Assembly (NCBI GenBank): GCA_030340625.1
Contig: JAOPHQ010001990.1
Coordinates: 5,001 to 69,000, forward strand
Direction: 5' to 3'
DNA: 64,000 nucleotides
Source of the DNA: Merluccius polli
Lineage: Eukaryota > Chordata > Actinopteri > Gadiformes > Merlucciidae
A program made the position numbers and the translations under genes. Below, one piece after another: positions 59,771 to 64,000 of the stretch (position 1 is its first letter; every line of letters begins with the position of its first letter). The notes under the pieces were generated by a model. It saw only the letters and a program-made list of their open reading frames with translations, ran no database searches and was not told where the DNA came from.

Positions 59771-60409
59771 CTCAAGGACACGGGCCCAACACAAGTAATC
59801 ACATATGAACTGCCCTGGCTAGGTAGTTTTCTCCAATAATGCCCAAAAAACAAACAAATCTACAAGTTTTGATTCTGTGTTTACACGCCACTGCGCATGC
59901 TTACAGACTTTTTTAACTGATTGGAACACAGCCTAAGCATTCACTATTGAATCAAACTGAAGTGCTCAGTTAGTGGTTATATGACTGTACTTAGAACATG
60001 ACCACAAATTTCACTATTTCCCTACTGAGCCAGTCCATTTTCTGTCCCAGAGAATTTATTTCTGTTGTGTCTGTATCCATATGCCTCCTCAATCTATCCC
60101 TCTCCACCTGTCTAATTTCATTTTCTTCTGCAGAGTACTCGGATTCATACAAGTACAGTGGAATGGGTCCACGGTCCTCCAAATGCTGCTCTTTCATAAA
60201 ACTCATCAGTGTCTGAGTCAGACATTGTAAAATAAGGGAATTGCTGAATTCTTAATACAGCGTTCAGTTGGTAGCCTAACAGCTACTCTCTTCACTCAGA
60301 ATTTGCGCCACTCAGTATCCAATTCCATAAGCATGCACAGTGGCGTGTAAACAAGGAAATGAAACTTGTGGATTTGTTACTTTGTCGGCACTATTGGAGA
60401 AACCTACCT
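59771..60409. other. Unassigned sequence before the LTR element
   Basis: A minus-strand frame (60206-59991, MSFMKEQHLEDRGPI) resembles an acidic N-terminus but I do not recognise it. If a 5' LTR exists it should lie here, but I see no copy of the LTR at 62081. Confidence 0.4.
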
Positions 60410-60446
60410 CGAGAGGACCCGGGTTCAGATCCCGGACGAGCCCCCA
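60410..60446 (+). pseudogene. tRNA-Pro 3' half ending in CCA
   Basis: The 37 bp start at CGAGAGG (3' side of the anticodon stem), continue through the T arm (GGGTTCAGATCCC, consensus GGTTCAAATCC) and acceptor strand, and end GCCCCCA. They match the 3' half of vertebrate tRNA-Pro from memory with very few changes. CCA is added after transcription, so its presence points to a copy of a mature tRNA. The 5' half is absent; it is not a tRNA gene. Confidence 0.82.
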
Positions 60447-60467
60447 TCGGATCCTGCACTTAACAAA

Positions 60468-60485
60468 TGGGGGCTCGTCCGGGAT
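60468..60485 (+). promoter_or_regulatory. tRNA-Pro primer binding site of an LTR element
   Basis: TGGGGGCTCGTCCGGGAT is an exact 18-nt complement of the tRNA-Pro 3' end and is also the exact complement of 60429-60446. Such a site primes minus-strand synthesis and normally follows the 5' LTR within a few bases. Confidence 0.88.
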
Positions 60486-60879
60486 TTTGTTTGGTTTGGT
60501 AGAGGGTTTCCCTAACAAATGGGGGCCCATTTAGAAATGTCATTTGTTTGTTTTAGAGGGTTGCCCTAACGGCTGTATGTGGTAAACTATCTAGCAAATG
60601 GATTTGGATTTGTTTGGGTTACAAAAGGAACAATTGGACTAAACATTCAGCAGAAGATTTTGGTTGAGGCTACCTGTTTGGTCATGGTTAGCTTAGCTTG
60701 GAGCGCCATGTGGGTTTGGTAATTAGTGCAGATTTGGTTCAGCTGGGTTGATTGGGAGTGCCATGTGGTCGATAGGGAGTTATATAGGCATCTTGGTTAG
60801 AATATGGCTGGGGTGGTTCAAACATTTTTTCATGGGTTTCCTTTAACTCACCAGTTCTGGTGCCTCGGTTCTGCTGTTG

Positions 60880-61675
60880 CCATGTTTGTTACCGTTGGAT
60901 GTACCTTTGCCGTGTCTGTTACTGTTGGTTGTACCGTTGCCGTGTTTATTACCGTTGGTTGTACCGTTGTGTTTGTTACCATTGGTTGTACCGTTGTGTT
61001 TGTTACCGTTGGTTGTACCGTTGCCGTGTTTATTACCGTTGGTTGTACCGTTGTGTTTGTTACCATTGGTTGTACCGTTGTTGTGTTTATTACCGTTGGT
61101 TGTACCGTTGTGTTTGTTACCATTGGTTGTACCGTTGCTGTGTCTGTTACCGTTGGTTGTACCGTTGCCGTGTTTGTTACCGTTGGTTGTACCGTTGTTG
61201 TTTGTTACCGTTGGTTGTACCGTTGTTGTGTTTGTTACCGTTGGATGTACCGTTGCCATGTCTGTTACCATTGGTTGTACCATTGCCGTGTTTATTACCG
61301 TTGGTTGTACCGTTGTTGTGTTTGTTACCGTTGGTTGTGCCGTTGTTGTTTGTTAACGTTGGATGTACCGTTGCTGTGTCTGTTACCGTTGGTTGTACCG
61401 TTGCCGTGTTTATTACCGTTGGTTGTACCGTTGTTGTGTTTGTTACCGTTGGTTGTACCGTTGTTGTGTTTGTTACCGTTGGATGTACCGTTGCCATGTC
61501 TGTTACCATTGGTTGTACCATTGCTGTGTTTATTACCGTTGGTTGTACCGTTGTTGTGTTTGTTACCGTTGGTTGTGCCGTTGTTGTTTGTTACCGTTGG
61601 ATGTACCGTTGCTGTGTCTGTTACCGTTGGTTGTACCGTTGCCGTGTTTATTACCGTTGGTTGTACCGTTGTCGT
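60880..61675 (+). repeat. 27-30-bp minisatellite inside the LTR element
   Basis: About 27 units of the type GTACCGTTG(YYGTG)TTTRTTACCGTTGGTT, mostly 30 or 27 bp. The unit lacks stops in most frames, so long artefactual open frames appear on both strands (for example NGTTNGNKH repeats on the minus strand). Confidence 0.95.
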
Positions 61676-62080
61676 CTTTGGAATGCTCAAGTTCAGAGTT
61701 GTTGGAATTATTTGTGGTTGGTTCAGAACCTTTGGAATTGGAGGAGATTGTGGTTCTCTCCAGGGTTCGACAGACTGACCCATCCCGATCTGTCCTCTCT
61801 CTCTTGGAGCTCAGCCATTTGACAGGGGAATGTTTGCTACAGTTCCAGCGGGCAGTTGGAGCACTGACCATTTGACCACACTTATCCCATGCACCTACAC
61901 AATAAGTTGGTTTGTTTAGGTTAACCGCTTCTGTTCTCCCTTCTTTTGTGCCCAGAATGTCATTTATTCTCTCCCTTTTAAAAGTGCTTCCAAGGGTCCA
62001 CAGTTTTGGAGGTGGAGGTTTGGAAAGGCAGGCTGGGGGAAAGAGTGTTCGAGGTGGAACCTCGTTCTTAAGGAGGGGGG

Positions 62081-62484
62081 TGTGATGAACCTCCCACTCT
62101 GTCTACTGGTCTCTGCCTTTGGTTACCTGTGGGTGGCAGAGACTGGTGGCTGGTCGTCAGGTGATGTGGTTCACCTGGGCAGTCTTGGCCTGGAGCCTAT
62201 ATAAGTTCAGCCACCTCAGGCTATCTCTTGATTCTCCACGGGCTGCCACTACTATTTGGGTTATCTGTTTCCACAACATAAAACACTCCCACCATACATG
62301 TTCCACCATACATGTTCCACCATACATCCACACACCACACGCAACTACTGATGTGAAATACTTTATAGGATACTTTGGTAATGTACTCTTTTGTTTAAAT
62401 AAAACCTTTTCATTTAGTTATCGGCATGCGTGGTCTCCCTTTTTGTTGCGGCCTCAGAGCCTGTTTGTATGCACTTGTGTTGGA
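62081..62484 (+). mobile_element. 3' LTR
   Basis: Begins TGTGATGAAC right after the polypurine tract. It has a TATA box TATATAAG (62198-62205), CCACCATACATGTT units in tandem (about 62288-62330) and a poly(A) signal AATAAA (62398-62403), the U3-R-U5 order expected. The 3' end is set at the last plausible CA (TTGGACA) and is uncertain because no second LTR is available for comparison. Confidence 0.68.
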
Positions 62485-62666
62485 CAAAACAGAGATACAG
62501 CTATGGAGCTGCTAAACACTCGTTTGGAATAGAATTGATGTCAATGGCTGCCGAATTTTGGAATGCACGTACACTGGAAAAAGTCTTTCATTGAACCAAT
62601 TAAAAAAATGTAGGGTAATGGTTCACATCTATATTGCATAACTTGAGTCAATGACAAATATATAGC
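62485..62666. other. Short spacer, unassigned
   Basis: No feature seen between the LTR and the Rex3 tail. Confidence 0.5.
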
Positions 62667-64000
62667 TTGCCATCCATCCATCCATCCATTTTCTTCCGCT
62701 TATCCGGGGTCGGGTCGCGGGGGCAGCAGCCTAAGCAGGGAAGCCCAGACTTCCCTTTCCCCAGCTACTTCGGCCAGCTCTTCCTGGGGGATCCCGAGGC
62801 GTTCCCAGGCCAGCCGAGAGACATAGTCTCTCCAGCGTGTCCTGGGTCTTCCCCGGGGTCTCCTACCAGTGGGACGTGCCCTGAACACCTCACCAGGGAG
62901 GCGTCTGGGAGGCATCCTAACTAGATGCCCGAGCCACCTCATCTGGCTCCTCTCAACGCGGAGGAGTAGCGGGTCTACTCCGAGCTCCTCCCGGATGACC
63001 GAGCTTCTCACCCTATCTCTAAGGGAGAGCCCAGCCACCCTGCGGAGGAAGCTCATTTCGGCCGCTTGTACTCGCGATCTCGTTCTTTCGGTCATTACCC
63101 AAAGCTCATGACCATAGGTGAGGGCAGGAACGTAGATCGACTGGTAAATCGAGAGCTTTGCCTTTCGGCTCAGCTCCCTCTTCACCACGACGGATCCGTG
63201 CAGAGTCCGCATTACTGCAGACGCCGCACCGATCCGCCTGTCGATCTCCCGCTCCATCCTCCCCTCACTCGTGAACAAGACCCCGAGGTACTTGAACTCC
63301 TCCACTTGGGGCAGGATCTCATCCCCGACCCGGAGGGTGCACTCCACCCTTTTCCGGTTGAGGACCATGGACTCGGACTTGGAGGTGCTGATTCTCATCC
63401 CGACCGCTTCACACTCGGCTGCGAACCTGTCCAGCGAGAGTTGGAGGTCACGGTCTGATGAAGCCATCAGGACCACATCATCCGCAAAAAGCAGAGACCC
63501 AATCCTGAGGTCACCAAACCGGACCCCCTCAACGCCCTGGCTGTGCCTAGAAATCCTGTCCATAAAAATTATGAACAGGATCGGTGACAAAGGGCAGCCC
63601 TGGCGGAGTCCAACCCTCACTGGAAACAAGTCCGACTTATTACCGGCAATGCGGACCAAGCTCTGACACCGGTCATACAGGGAACGGACAGCCCGTATTA
63701 GGGGGTCCGATACCCCATACTCCCGGAGAACCCCCCACAGGACTCCCCGAGGGACACGGTCGAATGCCTTCTCCAAGTCCACAAAGCACATGTGGACTGG
63801 TTGGGCAAACTCCCATGCACCCTCAAGGATCCTGCAGAGGGTGTAGAGCTGGTCCACTGTTCCACGGCCTGGACGAAAACCACATTGCTCCTCCTGGATC
63901 CGAGGTTCGACTATCCGACGGACCCTCCTCTCCAGCACCCCTGAATAGACCTTACCAGGGAGGCTGAGGAGTGTGATCCCCCTATAGTTGGAACACACCC
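62667..64000 (-). mobile_element. Rex3 LINE (RTE clade), runs off the window
   Basis: On the + strand it starts with TCCA tandem units (62671-62690, the LINE 3' tail) and continues without a break to the edge. The segment CGGTGACAAAGGGCAGCCCTG (its first 20 bases start at 63582) is the diagnostic Rex3 sequence used widely for fish. Its 5' part, including the endonuclease, lies outside the window. Confidence 0.93.
62700..64000 (-). CDS. Rex3 reverse transcriptase, partial, open to the edge
   Basis: The frame is open from the window edge to the stop at 62700, 433 codons, with no disruption. Reverse transcriptase motifs appear in order: NYRGITLLSLPGK, CGFRPGRGT, FVDLEKAFDRVP, GLRQGCPLSPILF, and the catalytic LLFADDVVLMAS, followed by FKYLGVLFTSEG (thumb side) and a conserved C-terminal region (RWLGHLVRMPPRRLPGEVF). 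These are characteristic of the RTE clade. The open frame over the whole visible part suggests a recent insertion. The start codon is outside the window. Confidence 0.93.
   Translation of the reverse strand, partial: VCSNYRGITLLSLPGKVYSGVLERRVRRIVEPRIQEEQCGFRPGRGTVDQLYTLCRILEGAWEFAQPVHMCFVDLEKAFDRVPRGVLWGVLREYGVSDPLIRAVRSLYDRCQSLVRIAGNKSDLFPVRVGLRQGCPLSPILFIIFMDRISRHSQGVEGVRFGDLRIGSLLFADDVVLMASSDRDLQLSLDRFAAECEAVGMRISTSKSESMVLNRKRVECTLRVGDEILPQVEEFKYLGVLFTSEGRMEREIDRRIGAASAVMRTLHGSVVVKRELSRKAKLSIYQSIYVPALTYGHELWVMTERTRSRVQAAEMSFLRRVAGLSLRDRVRSSVIREELGVDPLLLRVERSQMRWLGHLVRMPPRRLPGEVFRARPTGRRPRGRPRTRWRDYVSRLAWERLGIPQEELAEVAGEREVWASLLRLLPPRPDPG

Larger units (their letters stand above)
60468..62484 (+). 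mobile_element. Non-autonomous LTR retroelement lacking gag/pol and a 5' LTR
   Basis: In order: primer binding site (60468-60485), about 1.6 kb of interior without any gag, protease, polymerase or envelope similarity, a large minisatellite (60880-61675), a polypurine tract (AAGGAGGGGGG, 62070-62080) and a 3' LTR (from 62081). A short duplicated segment (GTAGAGGGTTTCCCTAAC and TTAGAGGGTTGCCCTAAC) follows the binding site. No matching LTR lies upstream of the binding site, so the 5' LTR is lost, replaced, or the element was rearranged. It would depend on another element's proteins. Confidence 0.7.

Noticed and set aside
60410..60446. Functional tRNA-Pro gene
   Set aside because: The 5' half (A box, D arm, anticodon) is missing and CCA is encoded, unlike a eukaryotic tRNA gene.
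60804..61822. Overlapping open frames of up to 324 codons on both strands
   Set aside because: They are translations of a stop-free 27-30-bp minisatellite in every frame; no domain or splice context.
63584..63967. Plus-strand 127-codon frame near the right edge
   Set aside because: Shadow of the Rex3 reverse transcriptase on the opposite strand.

Overview
The window is intronic and repeat-rich nuclear DNA from a ray-finned (teleost) fish. Three things support this. Four exons of a vertebrate SLC36 (proton-coupled amino acid transporter) gene lie on the + strand with clean GT-AG junctions. The LINEs are fish types: Rex3, two L2/Maui-like families and an L1. The remaining sequence is dominated by cut-and-paste DNA transposons and long dinucleotide repeats. 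There is no bacterial-style gene packing; most long open frames belong to transposons or are artefacts of simple repeats.

Host gene: SLC36 exons at 6672-6953, 10225-10323, 25003-25172 and 36790-36959 join in a consistent reading frame. They encode the middle and later membrane segments of the transporter. The upstream exons and the last coding exon were not found, so the gene continues past the left edge, and its last visible intron is either longer than 27 kb or hides a diverged exon.

Mobile elements, left to right: a hAT-type element (1393-2542, 8-bp TSD) that carries about 440 bp of 28S rRNA; a near-complete L2 LINE (about 20980-24640) broken by one frameshift; L2 3' fragments (25925-26150 and 27119-27430); an L1 relic (about 30020-36504) split by an apparently intact two-gene ISL2EU transposon (30098-34840); two MITEs sharing TAGCCT-type ends and 9-bp TSDs (37491-38010 and 39907-40499); hAT elements at 42269-43280 and 48239-50202; a TTAA-type element (45544-46069); a second L2 family copy (52171 to about 59770, minus strand) split by a decayed hAT transposase gene; a non-autonomous LTR element (60468 to about 62484) whose tRNA-Pro primer binding site faces a tRNA-Pro 3' half; and a Rex3 LINE (62667-64000, minus strand) running off the right edge.

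The most interesting objects are the following. (1) The ISL2EU transposon has a THAP-DDE transposase (+) and a YqaJ-type nuclease (-) interlocked so that each gene's intron holds the other's main exon. Both gene models keep frame through every splice, and the terminal repeats are exact. (2) A hAT element has captured 28S rDNA. (3) A tRNA-Pro 3' half ending in CCA lies 21 bp from a perfectly complementary primer binding site. (4) There is an unusual number of perfect short-loop foldbacks (arms 12-22 bp, loops 0-5 nt), suggestive of template-switch mutation.
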